Virus record (IMG/VR): IMGVR_UViG_3300045997_000112
Coordinates: 41,426-105,425 of that record
DNA from: a virus
Strand: one strand, 5' to 3'
DNA length: 64,000 bases
The notes under the pieces are model-generated. The model was not told the origin of the DNA, made no database searches, and was given only the letters and a program-made list of their open reading frames with translations. Shown here one piece after another: positions 39,420 through 49,004 of this stretch (positions within the stretch are counted from its first letter, which is position 1; each line of letters opens with the position of its first letter). Both the position numbers and the translations under genes were made by a program.

Positions 39420-40874
39420 CTAGATCTGGAACCAGACGGAACCCTCGGCCGGTGCCGTGGGCTGGGTGGCTTGGACGACGATCCGGTCGTCGACGTACTT
39501 CTTGGTCGCGGCGTGATCGGCAGAGGTGGGCGCCGCCACCTGAAGGTTGCCGAACCCACTGTCCCCCACGTTCCGAACCGCCAGAACACCGACTCCCGCC
39601 GACTGAAGAAGGGCCACCCCGTCGAACCTGATGCGCCCACGCCCTCCGGGAGCCACCTGCAGGAACAGCTCTGCGGTGGGGTCATTGATGATCCGCAGGG
39701 CGGGGAACGAGGTCGTCCCGTCCGCCTTCGCCAGATCGGCGTGGCCGTGGTTCCCGGCCGCCACCTGAGTGCCGGTGGTGCCCACATCGACGGCGACCTT
39801 GTTGGCCACCAGCTTGAGACCGCCGCCGATGTCCACCCTGAGCTCGGGGTCGGTGGACAGCGCCCCTCCGCCCGCCAGACCAAGACCGGCTCGGACCTGC
39901 TTGACGCCCAGGTCAGCCACGTACAGCCGACCGGCAGAGATCTTGGCCGCGTTGGCCGCCTCGGACGAGAGCATGTCCTGAGGGAGCGGAACCACCGCAC
40001 CGGCAGGACCCTGCGCGCCCGTATCGCCCTTGGCGCCCGGCGCACCATCGACACCCTGGCGCCCGTCAGCACCCGGCTCGCCCTTGTCTCCCTTGGGCCC
40101 CTGGATGGCCCCAACATTCACCCAGTCCGGATCCTCGAACAGAAGCCCGTCGCCAGTGTTGGGAGTCAAGCCCCCCGGCCAACCACCCGCGGGGACAGTC
40201 GCCCCGGCGATGTACATGTCACCGCTCTTCGGAGCCGGAGGCACCGGACGTGTGGCGTCCAACGTGCCCTTGATCGTCACCCCAGAACCAGCAGGTCCCT
40301 GCTCACCGGTGAAGCCTCGGGGACCCTGAGGTCCGGTGGCGCCGGTGTCACCCTTGGGGCCGAGCGGGCCCTGCAACCCGGGCGCGCCGATCGGACCACG
40401 ATCACCCTGGATGCCCTGCGGTCCCGTAGGGCCAGCCACCCCGGTGTCACCCTTGGGCCCCTGAGAACCCTGAGGGCCGATCGGACCGACATCTCCCTTG
40501 GGGCCCTGCGGCCCGGCGGGTCCGTCAGGCCCACGTGCACCCGGAGGTCCCTGGGCTCCCAGGTCTCCCCGGTCTCCCTTGGGACCCTGCGGACCGATCG
40601 GGCCGATGGTGCCGCCCGCAATCATGGGCTGGAAGGAGGAGCCATCCCAGACGTAGGCCAACTTCGTCTCCGTGACGAAGATGATGTTCCCGAGGGCGTC
40701 ACTCGTGGGGATCTCAGACTCGAACTGGAACACCGGGATGATCTCGACGTGCGAGAGGTCGATGTCGTCGAAGACGAGGTCCATGGCCTGACGAAGGTCA
40801 TTGGCACTGAGGTACGCGACAGTCTCCCCGGACGTTGGCTTGAGAAGCCCGAGAGCCTTATCCCGATTGGACAT
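39420..40874 (-). CDS. Collagen-like tail fibre, 484 aa
   Basis: The N-terminus ([20 protein letters not shown]) is the docking module. A beta segment with [10 protein letters not shown] leads into about 100 residues of Gly-X-Y. A beta module ([15 protein letters not shown]), a second collagen block, an [17 protein letters not shown]-type shaft and the C-terminal [17 protein letters not shown] then SVWFQI follow. That last part is shared with the 814-aa fibre. Confidence 0.8.
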   Translation of the reverse strand: MSNRDKALGLLKPTSGETVAYLSANDLRQAMDLVFDDIDLSHVEIIPVFQFESEIPTSDALGNIIFVTETKLAYVWDGSSFQPMIAGGTIGPIGPQGPKGDRGDLGAQGPPGARGPDGPAGPQGPKGDVGPIGPQGSQGPKGDTGVAGPTGPQGIQGDRGPIGAPGLQGPLGPKGDTGATGPQGPRGFTGEQGPAGSGVTIKGTLDATRPVPPAPKSGDMYIAGATVPAGGWPGGLTPNTGDGLLFEDPDWVNVGAIQGPKGDKGEPGADGRQGVDGAPGAKGDTGAQGPAGAVVPLPQDMLSSEAANAAKISAGRLYVADLGVKQVRAGLGLAGGGALSTDPELRVDIGGGLKLVANKVAVDVGTTGTQVAAGNHGHADLAKADGTTSFPALRIINDPTAELFLQVAPGGRGRIRFDGVALLQSAGVGVLAVRNVGDSGFGNLQVAAPTSADHAATKKYVDDRIVVQATQPTAPAEGSVWFQI

Positions 40875-40904
40875 GCGCCATCCCTCCAGACTGATGGGCC
40901 CAGA

Positions 40905-41030
40905 CTAACGGCGCGGGCCCGCCTCACGAGGGCCTAAATCCTCGTCGTCCTCATCGAAGGGGAGGAACAGGACCCGAGACACAACATTGGCCGCCCCGAC
41001 GAGCAGGGCGGCCAACGCGCGGCGGAGCAA
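40905..41030 (-). CDS. Possible small membrane peptide, 41 aa
   Basis: A TTG at 41030 lies 7 bases after AGG. The peptide has a hydrophobic N-terminal half (RRALAALLVGAANVVSRVLF) and an acidic, then basic tail (DEDDEDLGPREAGPRR). It fills an otherwise empty gap between two genes, and composition suits a membrane-associated peptide. A competing frame beginning with a GTGA overlap at 41037 gives only 29 unremarkable residues. Modest confidence. Confidence 0.4.
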   Translation of the reverse strand: MLRRALAALLVGAANVVSRVLFLPFDEDDEDLGPREAGPRR

Positions 41031-41033
41031 GGG

Positions 41034-41474
41034 TCACCTGTCGCCGATGATCTTGACTTCCCTGGTCTCGAGCTCGACCTCGAAGTTCATCAGGTTCCCG
41101 TGAGCGTCGAAGGCGTAGAGCCGCAGGCAGAACTCCCAGTTGCTGCGGTCCACGGTGTGCGGCCAGGTGTGTGCGATCAGCTGGTGCTGGTCTCCGAACC
41201 GAGCACAGGGGATCGGACCGTTCAGCCCGGTGATGTCGTTCTCCGGGATCTGGTTGTACCAAGTGCGGATCCCGCCGTACCAGAGCGCGTCGCGCTGCGT
41301 CTGGTTGAGCATGTGCAGATCGACGTTGGCGTAGAGCGCCAGCAGGTGCCGCCCGCTGGGGACCTCGGCCTCCCAGTTGGTGTGCCCGGCGATGTCGATG
41401 TGCACGTCCGTGTTGGTGCGGATCTTGTGGACGCCGGTCTCCTTGAGGGAGATGAAGTCGTCGGTGGCGGTCAC
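41034..41474 (-). CDS. Hypothetical fibre-cluster protein, 146 aa
   Basis: The GTG start overlaps the upstream stop (GTGA). The protein is rich in beta strands and in W, H and N (IDIAGHTNWEAEVPSGRHLL, TWPHTVDRSNWEFCLRLYAF). It ends with a strand, NFEVELETREVKIIG. The composition suits a small beta-sandwich, perhaps carbohydrate-binding or a fibre accessory. No family is recognised. Confidence 0.6.
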   Translation of the reverse strand: MTATDDFISLKETGVHKIRTNTDVHIDIAGHTNWEAEVPSGRHLLALYANVDLHMLNQTQRDALWYGGIRTWYNQIPENDITGLNGPIPCARFGDQHQLIAHTWPHTVDRSNWEFCLRLYAFDAHGNLMNFEVELETREVKIIGDR

Positions 41475-42244
41475 ATCTTCTCCTTGCTCTGGGACGGGAC
41501 GTCCTTCTCGCCGGGGTTGGTGTCCTTGTCAACCACGGCACCCTCGGGACGGTCCTTGACCGGCGCGGTGAGGTAGCCCACGTCCGGATCCTGGTCCACG
41601 CGCATCGGAACATCCACGGGGAGGTTCGAGGGAGCAGGGTCGGACACCAGCTCGGGAGCGATGCGCCCGGGAACCAGCACCGGGGTGCTCTGCGGGTTCA
41701 CGATGGGCGGCGGCACCACGTAGGGCAGCGGGGGCACGTTGCTCGGCGGGACCACCCATGCGGCAGGCACGTTGTGGGACTGCTCCGGCCAGATGTACGG
41801 AATGGCCTCAGGAACTTCCGGGTTGGGAACCGGCACCTTCATCGGGACCAGCCCGGGAATCTGCTCCACCTGCTCCGGGGTCATGTACGGCACCAGCTGG
41901 GGCACCAACATTGGACCCGGAACCGGAACCTTGTACGGAGTCTGCTGTGGAACAGACACGGGTGCCACGGGGATCGTGTACGCGTATCCCGGAACGGCGC
42001 CCGGGACTGCCTGGGGCACTGGGTTGGGAACGGGGAACGGAATCGCCTGGGCGATCTCCGTCGGCGTGGGAGCTTCCTCCAGCAGCAGGGCGTGGATGCT
42101 GCCCAGGCGCACGGCAGCCTGGTCCTCGACGGGAAGCAGGATCACCTCGGCACCCTGGCCGGAACTGCGCTCGTAGGTGGCGAACATCTTGCCGTCAGAG
42201 GAGGTGAGGGACTTGGCGAGATACGTGGCGAGTACGGTGACCAT
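41471..42244 (-). CDS. Val-Pro-rich low-complexity protein, 257 aa
   Basis: After about 60 ordinary residues the protein becomes a long extended region dominated by VP and PxP steps (IPFPVPNPVPQAVPGAVPGY, YKVPVPGPMLVPQLVPYM, LVPMKVPVPNPEVPEAIPYI). It ends with a charged tail (DTNPGEKDVPSQSKEKM). Such a region would adopt polyproline-II or elastin-like structure. It may act as a flexible stalk or linker in the virion. An ATG at 42244 (or a GTG one codon earlier) with AGGA six bases upstream. Confidence 0.65.
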   Translation of the reverse strand: MVTVLATYLAKSLTSSDGKMFATYERSSGQGAEVILLPVEDQAAVRLGSIHALLLEEAPTPTEIAQAIPFPVPNPVPQAVPGAVPGYAYTIPVAPVSVPQQTPYKVPVPGPMLVPQLVPYMTPEQVEQIPGLVPMKVPVPNPEVPEAIPYIWPEQSHNVPAAWVVPPSNVPPLPYVVPPPIVNPQSTPVLVPGRIAPELVSDPAPSNLPVDVPMRVDQDPDVGYLTAPVKDRPEGAVVDKDTNPGEKDVPSQSKEKM

Positions 42245-42274
42245 CACTGTTCCTTGTCTTTGGGTGAGTTGTGC

Positions 42275-42970
42275 TCAGGTTACGTGCAGGCCCAGGGCCT
42301 GCGCTTGCCGAGGACCGACGTAGGAGTGGCCCTTTGGGTCGGCGGCCCAGCCACGGGAGCGCTGGTCGGCGCGAACCGCATCATCGGTCTGCGGCCCGTA
42401 GTACCCGTCGGCAGTGATGTGCAGCGCGTGCTGCAGGTCCTTCACGTCGTCGTTGCGCGCCCCGAACTTGAGGTTGGACAGCTTCACGGCCGCCCCCGAC
42501 GAGACATGCGTCGATGACGAGCCGCCCATCTCGAAGTGGTGCTGGGCGGGACGGGGGAACGGATCGTGGGCGTGGGACGCGAGGCCGTTCTGGCCACGGT
42601 TGTACGCCGCCACCTGATTCTTGGCGCCCGAGGACAACCCCGGCTCATCAGCCACGATGACGTGGATGTGCGGTCCCCCGAGATGGGACGGCCAGCCGTA
42701 CTTGGGAGAGCGGAACCAGGCATCCCCGAACCGCTTGCGAAACGCGGTGCACACCTTGATCGCGGTGGACTCACTCATCCCGTGGACGCTGACGTCGATC
42801 GCACCAGCTCCATCGTGGGTCCCAGCAGAGGCGGACGTGCCGGAGTGGTAGGACCCCTGGAGCACGGTCAGCTGCAGCCCGACCTCCTTCTCCACGTCCT
42901 CCAGCAGCGCCCACACGCGTCGGGACAGCGTCTTTCCGGACCGGGTGATCCGGTCATGCGGGCTACTCAT
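42275..42970 (-). CDS. Endolysin: M15-like peptidase plus peptidoglycan-binding domain, 231 aa
   Basis: The ATG at 42970 is the likely start. The N-terminal domain has QGSYHSGTSASAGTHDGAGA then IDVSV, and later GGPHIHVIV. This is the H...H-x(n)-D...H-x-H zinc pattern of M15/VanY-like D-Ala-D-Ala or L,D-peptidases used as actinophage endolysins. Residues about 160-231 (LKFGARNDDVKDLQHALHIT then ADGYYGPQTDDAVRADQ) are a PG-binding domain. It lyses the host wall at the end of infection. A Ser/Gly linker joins the domains. Confidence 0.85.
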   Translation of the reverse strand: MSSPHDRITRSGKTLSRRVWALLEDVEKEVGLQLTVLQGSYHSGTSASAGTHDGAGAIDVSVHGMSESTAIKVCTAFRKRFGDAWFRSPKYGWPSHLGGPHIHVIVADEPGLSSGAKNQVAAYNRGQNGLASHAHDPFPRPAQHHFEMGGSSSTHVSSGAAVKLSNLKFGARNDDVKDLQHALHITADGYYGPQTDDAVRADQRSRGWAADPKGHSYVGPRQAQALGLHVT

Positions 42971-43091
42971 CGAGGTCACCCTCCACGTCGGACTCGTGGA
43001 ACTCGTCCACGACGTCGTCACCCTCAGTGGTCAGGGGATCGAAGTCGTCCCAGAGGTCGTCCTTGACCTCCACCACGGTCTCGTCACTCAC
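42963..43091 (-). CDS. Small acidic protein, 42 aa
   Basis: The GTG at 43091 overlaps the upstream TGA (GTGA); longer forms would run through the upstream gene. It is strongly acidic (MSDETVVEVKDDLWDDFDPL, then DVVDEFHESDVEGDLDE). Its stop overlaps the endolysin start by eight bases, so it may be coupled to endolysin expression. No known family. Confidence 0.6.
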   Translation of the reverse strand: MSDETVVEVKDDLWDDFDPLTTEGDDVVDEFHESDVEGDLDE

Positions 43092-43303
43092 GGAACCTCC
43101 TCGATTCGGTCGGCCGACAGGAACAATGGTGAGTAGCTCTCCAACTCGGCATCCCAGAACTGGACGAACTGGTCGCCCAGAGGAACCCATAGGTCGTCCG
43201 GGCGGTCCGGGCTCTTGGACTGGATCACGTCCACCGTCATCGTGGAGTTCGACTCAGCCCACTGGACGACGACCCGGGTGCCGGGAGAGAACGGTGATGC
43301 CAT
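43088..43303 (-). CDS. Small beta-rich protein, 71 aa
   Basis: It starts with ATG behind GGAGG. The sequence (RVVVQWAESNSTMTVDVIQS, LWVPLGDQFVQFWDAELESY) suggests a compact SH3-like beta barrel. It lies in the endolysin group and overlaps the acidic peptide gene. The function is unknown. Confidence 0.6.
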   Translation of the reverse strand: MASPFSPGTRVVVQWAESNSTMTVDVIQSKSPDRPDDLWVPLGDQFVQFWDAELESYSPLFLSADRIEEVP

Positions 43304-43313
43304 CAGGGCCTCC

Positions 43314-43886
43314 TCATCGTGGTGCCACCGCGAAGTAGTCCACGAGGCAGTCCGTCGCGTTCGTGCGGTTGACGTGGGCTGTGAATCCGGCAGCGTCCAC
43401 CGCGCTCACAGTAGCGTTGACGTAGATGTCGCCGGGTGTGCTGGTCCTCATGCTGACGACGACGACGGGGACGCTGTTGAACGGACTGGAGAAGTTGACC
43501 CGCGCCTCTCGGTTACCAGCACCACCGTTGACCCATGCCATGCCTGCTCGGATCGAGTACGGGTGGTTCGGCCCAGCCGGACCCGTTCCTCCTGCTGGAC
43601 CTTGCCCGCCTGCTGGACCTTGCCCGCCTCCGGGGCCTTGAGGTCCCTGGGAGCCCACGGGACCTACTCCACCGGCAGCACCGCGATCACCTTCCGGTCC
43701 CGTCGGACCTTTGTCACCCGTCGGCCCTTTGTCACCCGTCGGACCCTTGATGGTCCCGCCACTGGGGCCAGTGGGACCGGTGTCACCCTTCGGCCCTATC
43801 GGACCCCGTTCCCCACGCGAACCGGGAGCCACAGGTATCGGGACCATCTGTCCCGTTGTTGGGTCGCGGTACTCAATGTTGGCCAT
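43314..43886 (-). CDS. Collagen-like fibre with lectin-like tip, 190 aa
   Basis: The ATG at 43886 overlaps the previous stop. A short N-terminus ([20 protein letters not shown]) leads to about 85 residues of Gly-X-Y ([20 protein letters not shown]). The C-terminal tip of 85 residues ([20 protein letters not shown], then [16 protein letters not shown]) has the V.F...F...P.V pattern of H-type-lectin-like domains. A short receptor-binding fibre is the natural reading. Confidence 0.75.
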   Translation of the reverse strand: MANIEYRDPTTGQMVPIPVAPGSRGERGPIGPKGDTGPTGPSGGTIKGPTGDKGPTGDKGPTGPEGDRGAAGGVGPVGSQGPQGPGGGQGPAGGQGPAGGTGPAGPNHPYSIRAGMAWVNGGAGNREARVNFSSPFNSVPVVVVSMRTSTPGDIYVNATVSAVDAAGFTAHVNRTNATDCLVDYFAVAPR

Positions 43887-44476
43887 CAGCCAACCCCAAT
43901 CGCAATCCAGTTGACCCGAGTGTTCGTGCCGTTCGTGCGGTACACCCACACGGTGCCGCCGGACACGGACGGGCCTGTGCTCACCCCGACCGCCTTCACG
44001 GTACCGGGCACCGTGGAACTGGCGCAGGCGATGAGCACGGGGGGCTGGGCGAATGGCGGGTTGAACGACACGTTGGCCGAGGTGGGGGTGTTCGCCGTCG
44101 GGTTGACGTCCACGTACCCCATGCGGAACGTGACGCCCTGCGGTTGCCCGGCCGGGCCTTGTGCCCCTCCCGGTCCTTGGATCCCTGTTGGCCCTGCACC
44201 ACCAGTCGGGCCCGCTGGCCCCTGATCCCCAGCGGGACCCTGCGGTCCCACGGCACCGGGAGCTCCGGTGTCGCCCTTCGGTCCCACATCCCCAGTCGGT
44301 CCCTTGTCCCCAGTGGGCCCCTTTGCTCCCGGCGTGTCACCAGATCCAGTTGCCGCATCCCCCGGTGGCCCGACGGGACCCTTGTCCCCGATCGGGCCCT
44401 CGATCCCGGGAAGCCCAGTGAGATCGATCTCCACGAAGTTCCCATTGACGTCCCGCGCCATGATGATGTTGGTCAC
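43886..44476 (-). CDS. Collagen-like fibre with beta tip, 196 aa
   Basis: The GTG at 44476 overlaps the upstream TGA (GTGA). The first residues ([20 protein letters not shown]) are a small cap. About 90 residues of Gly-X-Y follow ([20 protein letters not shown]). A C-terminal tip paralogous to its neighbour follows ([20 protein letters not shown]). Probably arose with 43314-43886 by duplication. Confidence 0.75.
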   Translation of the reverse strand: MTNIIMARDVNGNFVEIDLTGLPGIEGPIGDKGPVGPPGDAATGSGDTPGAKGPTGDKGPTGDVGPKGDTGAPGAVGPQGPAGDQGPAGPTGGAGPTGIQGPGGAQGPAGQPQGVTFRMGYVDVNPTANTPTSANVSFNPPFAQPPVLIACASSTVPGTVKAVGVSTGPSVSGGTVWVYRTNGTNTRVNWIAIGVG

Positions 44477-45753
44477 GAGATCGCCCCCCAGACCACCCAG
44501 TGAATCCACGTCGAAGTGTTGTTCGACCGCAGCACGCACACCCGGAACCCAGTCGCCCAGTGGGTGTCCACGCTGACACCCTTCACCGTGGAGCCCATGA
44601 CGGTGGACGCCCCAGTGATGACCAGCCCCGGGTCGCCGGACGGGTAGTTGTTGCCACCGTAGGACTCGTCCTTGTAGGTGTAGGTGTTGGCGATCGGGGT
44701 CACCATGGTCGAGCCCATGGCGATGCGGTACCGCTGGGATGCGTCGCCGGACGGGCCCTGCCCACCGCCCGGACCCTGCGGTCCCTGCGGACCGGCCGGA
44801 CCTGTCGGCCCCTGCGCTCCGGTCGGGCCCTTCGCTCCGGCCACCGTTCCGGTGGCACCGACGGCGCCCGTGGGTCCCTTGTCCCCGGTCGGTCCCTTGT
44901 CGCCGACGGGTCCCTTGTCGCCGTCCGGGCCGACACCGGGCGCGCCGGGAGGTCCCTTGTCACCCTGGGGCCCGGTCGGACCCTTCGGACCTTGGGCGCC
45001 CTGTTCGCCAGCGAGAGGGACCAACCGCCCAGTGGTCGGATCGAGATAGGAGGCGCGGATGCTTGTGGACTGCGGCTCTGTCGGTGGTGGCTCCACGGGC
45101 GGGGGTGCGGGCAGCCACGGAAGCAACGGTTCGGCAGACCCGATGTTGCACTGGAAGTCATCGAAGACGCTCGGGCCCGGGTCATAGGACACCGGGCGCA
45201 CGAACCTGAAGACCCTGAAGTCGGCGAAGGGCGGCGTGATGGCAACGGCCCCGGAGTCGTGCAGGGGGGCTCCGTCAGTGTCGTAGACCCTGAGCCGGGC
45301 GGTCCTCGCGTCGGTGTCCCAACCCATCGTGACCCAGTACCAGACCCCGGGCGGAAGGTGCGGTGACTGACCGGTGGCGAGTCCGGAGGATCCCTGCATG
45401 ATCCGGAACCGCTGGTTTGCCCCGGTGGTGTAGAGCACCCCGCCCACGGTCCCAGCGGAGGAGGAGTTGCGTATGTCGCACAGCCGCGCATCCACCGACG
45501 GTGCCGCTCCGGGCTTGAACCAGAACCCGATCGCCGTCTTGGTCACCGGGGCTGCCATGTTCCACTGGAGGAGCCCGGTCGCGTTGCCCTCGGCCTTGAC
45601 CCCGATACCGTTCTTGCCGTCCGCCGTGTACGGCACGAGGTTGGGACTGACCGTAGTCCACGGCGTCCCCGAACCCTGTTCGTCCGCGGTGACGAACTGC
45701 CCGGGCGTGCCGCCCTCGCAGTCGTTCCAGAGCGTCGTGGTCGGGGTGCTCAT
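44473..45753 (-). CDS. Collagen-like fibre with concanavalin-like N-terminal domain, 426 aa
   Basis: Residues 1-215 look like a jelly-roll/concanavalin-like lectin domain ([52 protein letters not shown]). A proline-rich linker, the motif [17 protein letters not shown] and about 85 residues of Gly-X-Y follow. The C-terminal tip is about 80 residues ([20 protein letters not shown]). It has two potential sugar-binding ends. It is one of three linked short fibre genes. Confidence 0.75.
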   Translation of the reverse strand: MSTPTTTLWNDCEGGTPGQFVTADEQGSGTPWTTVSPNLVPYTADGKNGIGVKAEGNATGLLQWNMAAPVTKTAIGFWFKPGAAPSVDARLCDIRNSSSAGTVGGVLYTTGANQRFRIMQGSSGLATGQSPHLPPGVWYWVTMGWDTDARTARLRVYDTDGAPLHDSGAVAITPPFADFRVFRFVRPVSYDPGPSVFDDFQCNIGSAEPLLPWLPAPPPVEPPPTEPQSTSIRASYLDPTTGRLVPLAGEQGAQGPKGPTGPQGDKGPPGAPGVGPDGDKGPVGDKGPTGDKGPTGAVGATGTVAGAKGPTGAQGPTGPAGPQGPQGPGGGQGPSGDASQRYRIAMGSTMVTPIANTYTYKDESYGGNNYPSGDPGLVITGASTVMGSTVKGVSVDTHWATGFRVCVLRSNNTSTWIHWVVWGAIS

Positions 45754-45754
45754 G

Positions 45755-46114
45755 TCAGACCTGCGGTGCCGCCGGTCCGGAGGGCTCCTCCACCGGGGCG
45801 GGTGGTGCGGCAGGAGCCGGGTTGGTGTCCATCGGGACCACGGTGGGGTTGCCCATGATCCCCTGCACCGCCGACAGGATCATCCCGTCGGTGATCACTG
45901 CGGGCTCCCATCCCGGGCGGTCCATCAGCGCGGCGACCGCCGATGCGTACGCCTCACCCCATCCCGGCTGTCCGGCACACTCCCACTGCACCCGATCGGC
46001 GAGCACCAGCGCGGGGATCCCCATCCGGGAGTACCCCTCCTGCGCCATGCACGCCGCGATCCTCGATCGCAGATCCATGTCAACCGCCGCAGCGGCGATC
46101 TCGTTGTAACCCAT
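45755..46114 (-). CDS. Small protein of the fibre cluster, 119 aa
   Basis: The ATG at 46114 has a strong GGAGGAG site. The sequence ([20 protein letters not shown], then [18 protein letters not shown]) recalls a conserved short actinobacteriophage protein of about this size encoded near structural genes; its function is unknown. The C-terminal 25 residues are proline/alanine-rich. It may be a virion accessory. Confidence 0.65.
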   Translation of the reverse strand: MGYNEIAAAAVDMDLRSRIAACMAQEGYSRMGIPALVLADRVQWECAGQPGWGEAYASAVAALMDRPGWEPAVITDGMILSAVQGIMGNPTVVPMDTNPAPAAPPAPVEEPSGPAAPQV

Positions 46115-46122
46115 CGCTCCTC

Positions 46123-47907
46123 CTAGACCTTCCACAGCTCGACTGAGTCAACATAGATCCTGTAGCGAGCCGTCGGGGATCCAAACAGTCCACCGGGCAC
46201 CATCCATCCCAGGTCGATCCCGCTCCCGGACCCAATGATGCTGAAGGCCCCAACAGAGGTGATGAACACTGGTTGGGCTGCGAAGTCCCCCACCGCAATG
46301 GTGGTGGCGTTGCCCAGCATCATCGTCATGCTGGCATTGCCGTCCGCCGCTCCCGCGAACAGGTCGGAGCGCCATGTCACTCGCAACTCGTAGTCCCCAC
46401 CGGCATATGTCCCGCCCATCGCGGCAGCCAGAGCGTCGCCCGGAAGGTGGATGATCCCCGGGCCCCCCATGAACGATGCCTCGGGAGTGTCCACCTGTGC
46501 GTGCCCGTTCGGGTGCCACACGATGTCGGGGTAGGTCCCGCCCATGATCCCGCCGGACCCCTTGACCCATCCGTCGAGTCCGGTGTTGAAGTCCCAGGTG
46601 TGGACCAGCCGCCGTGGTGGGGGCAACTCGTACTCAAGGTCGATGGCCACGTACCCGGGGCTCACCGCCTTCGGGATCACGAACGAGATGTCGTGCCCGA
46701 TCGCTGTCTTGATCACGTCCACCCGCTGGGACCCGACATGGCCTCCAGCCCACTGGAACATGCCCATCGACTCCAGCAGGAACTGGGCCCCGTCATGGGG
46801 CTGCGGGTGGGTGACGTGGAAGAGGGTGTCAACCGTCCCGGCCAAGGCGCGGGTGGGCTGCACCAGCCCAGTCACCTGCCACCTGCGGAAGTCCTGTGAG
46901 CAGCGCCAGCGGGGCCCCACCCATCCCGGGTACGCCTGGAACCCGGGCGCGTACTCCATCTTGACCAGCGACCCGGCGATCGCCTCGGTCCCCACGTTGA
47001 TCCACGGCCCCCACGTTGGGTCATTCGCACATGACCGGTGAACCCGCGCCAGTGAGAACCACATCTGGTTCGGGATCGACGGGGCCCCGGTGGTCTCAAA
47101 GGCAAGATAGTGGTGAGCGCCCGGGGTGTCGTCACGCCCACTGTCGATCCGGAACACGTCGCCCCAGGTTGCAATCAAACCCAGACCGCTGATCCCCCAG
47201 TGCATCATCCCGAACATGATCTTGGGCAGCGCTGGACCTGGGTCCATGAAGCAGACGATGGTCTTCTTCGACCCAGCCGCCATGTCCTCAGCCGGTTGAC
47301 ACAGGCCCCGGTACTCGATGTACCCCAGATCCGGGTCATACCGCCACGCTGGACGCTGGAACCCACCAGCTCCGTGGTCGTTGAAGAACGCCATCTCGGA
47401 GACCACAAACCAGTTCATCCCCAGTGCGTTCGGGCCAGTCTGCCGGGCGCGCCAGAACCGGGCGGTGTGGACGGACCCGATCTCAAGGCTGACCAGCGCG
47501 GACGCCGCCACCTTCTCGGCGGGGACCGTCGTGGTGGCTCCCGGGATCCACGTCACGCCGTCGTCGGAGTGGTCCACGGTGACGGTCTTGAAGAAGTGCC
47601 CGTTGGACGGTCCGGCCTGGGCAGCCGACCGCTGCCGGAGCGTGAACCCGGCGATGGTCGTCGGAGCCCCGAAGTCGATCCCGATCCAGCGCTCCGGGCC
47701 ATCGTCGGAGTGCCACTCGGTCTCGATGCTCCCATCCCGGGCCAGCGCGGGCACGCGGTCCAAAGCGCCGGGATGGACGCCGTTCGACAGGGCGGTCCCA
47801 CCCGTGATCCCACTCGCGTAGGGCACCCACCCGGACACGAACGTGGCGTACGGCTTCTCCCCGACATACCCGGCGGGCTTGACCGCCATCCATGGGCTCC
47901 ACGTCAT
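46123..47907 (-). CDS. Receptor-binding-type protein with discoidin-like domain, 594 aa
   Basis: Residues about 55-175 follow the F5/8 type C (discoidin) pattern: a strand with RWIGIDFGAPTTIAGFTLRQ, then KTVTVDHSDDGVTWIPGATT and ARFWRARQTG. These domains bind glycans. Further beta-rich segments, with many Trp/Gly/Pro residues, fill the rest and end in a strand-rich C-terminus (LFGSPTARYRIYVDSVELWK). No collagen. ATGA overlap with the upstream gene. Probable adhesin at the fibre tip or baseplate rim. Confidence 0.7.
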   Translation of the reverse strand: MTWSPWMAVKPAGYVGEKPYATFVSGWVPYASGITGGTALSNGVHPGALDRVPALARDGSIETEWHSDDGPERWIGIDFGAPTTIAGFTLRQRSAAQAGPSNGHFFKTVTVDHSDDGVTWIPGATTTVPAEKVAASALVSLEIGSVHTARFWRARQTGPNALGMNWFVVSEMAFFNDHGAGGFQRPAWRYDPDLGYIEYRGLCQPAEDMAAGSKKTIVCFMDPGPALPKIMFGMMHWGISGLGLIATWGDVFRIDSGRDDTPGAHHYLAFETTGAPSIPNQMWFSLARVHRSCANDPTWGPWINVGTEAIAGSLVKMEYAPGFQAYPGWVGPRWRCSQDFRRWQVTGLVQPTRALAGTVDTLFHVTHPQPHDGAQFLLESMGMFQWAGGHVGSQRVDVIKTAIGHDISFVIPKAVSPGYVAIDLEYELPPPRRLVHTWDFNTGLDGWVKGSGGIMGGTYPDIVWHPNGHAQVDTPEASFMGGPGIIHLPGDALAAAMGGTYAGGDYELRVTWRSDLFAGAADGNASMTMMLGNATTIAVGDFAAQPVFITSVGAFSIIGSGSGIDLGWMVPGGLFGSPTARYRIYVDSVELWKV

Positions 47908-49004
47908 GTCGGCTCATCTCCGAAGTAGAAGACCGCGTCGATCCCCATCCACGCCCCGACAGGCATGTGCTCCTGGCCGTTGAACCACCGCAGGTGCACG
48001 TCATGGTGGATGTTGTACGAGAAGATCGCATCCGGAGCCGGTGGTGGAGACGGGACTGCGTCGAAGCGCACCATCACCCCGGAGAACAGCGCGGTCTTGT
48101 CCGGGGAGGCCACCCCATAGGACATCGCGTTGACCGTCGGCTTCGGGATCACATCCTCGTAATGCCCGTTCGGATAGGACCCGACGTAGTGGGTTGGGAT
48201 CGAGCAGGAGATGATGAGTGACCGGACCACGGTGGGATTCAGCAGATCCACCCAGTCCTGGGTGAACTGGGCCAACCCCTGGTACTGGATCTTCTGGCCC
48301 TTGATCGAGTACCGCCACTTCACCTTCTGGAAACCCTTGTCATAGTGGGTCACCCCGGCTGTGAACCACGCCGCTGGGGCGGAGAACGACGCCGATGACC
48401 CCACCGTCATCCAGTCAGACCAGTCCTCCTCGTAGTGGGTCTCGGGGGCCCCCACCCAGCGGACCCCGTCGTGAGCCGCGATCGGCTCCCACGAGTTGCC
48501 GTCCCAGCCCTTCGGCTGCGGGACCCACTGGACCCCGTCCCAACCCGCCGGGGTCGGCTCGTCCCAGAGCGTGAGGTTGCGGACCTCGACCCAGCAGCCG
48601 TCCTTGTTGACCCCATCAGTGCCCCACCACCAGAGTTGGATGCCACCATCCATGAATGCCAGCGGTGCCTGGAACGGACGCCACTTGCTGTCGGCGACCC
48701 ACATCGGCTTGCTGACCCCGGCCAACTCGGAGGCGAACACACCCCCGATCGAACCGGGCGCGTCCCAGTTGGTCCGGTACTCCCCGCGAGCCCAGATCTG
48801 CTTGCCGTTCGCCGTCCCGGTGATCACGTTGAGCGGGATCATGTAGCAGAAGTTGAACCCGCCGCCCTGCAGCGTCCAGCGGTGCGCCGGAGTGCCGTCG
48901 GCCTGCAGGAAGGACACGCACTGGGTCTGGCGCTCCGGTGGGGCGAAGAACCCCCCGTTGACCGCCCAGACCAGACCGTGGTTGTACCGGTGCAACAGCC
49001 GCAT
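47904..49004 (-). CDS. Beta-rich fibre-cluster protein, 366 aa
   Basis: Very rich in W, G, P and Y, with repeated patterns PTPAGWDGVQWVPQPKGWDG and WEPIAAHDGVRWVGAPE that resemble a short WDG-type repeat. It also shares the style of its neighbour (SYGVASPDKTALFSGVMVRF). No enzymatic motif. Overlaps upstream and downstream genes (ATGA). Probably part of the adhesion apparatus. Confidence 0.65.
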   Translation of the reverse strand: MRLLHRYNHGLVWAVNGGFFAPPERQTQCVSFLQADGTPAHRWTLQGGGFNFCYMIPLNVITGTANGKQIWARGEYRTNWDAPGSIGGVFASELAGVSKPMWVADSKWRPFQAPLAFMDGGIQLWWWGTDGVNKDGCWVEVRNLTLWDEPTPAGWDGVQWVPQPKGWDGNSWEPIAAHDGVRWVGAPETHYEEDWSDWMTVGSSASFSAPAAWFTAGVTHYDKGFQKVKWRYSIKGQKIQYQGLAQFTQDWVDLLNPTVVRSLIISCSIPTHYVGSYPNGHYEDVIPKPTVNAMSYGVASPDKTALFSGVMVRFDAVPSPPPAPDAIFSYNIHHDVHLRWFNGQEHMPVGAWMGIDAVFYFGDEPT

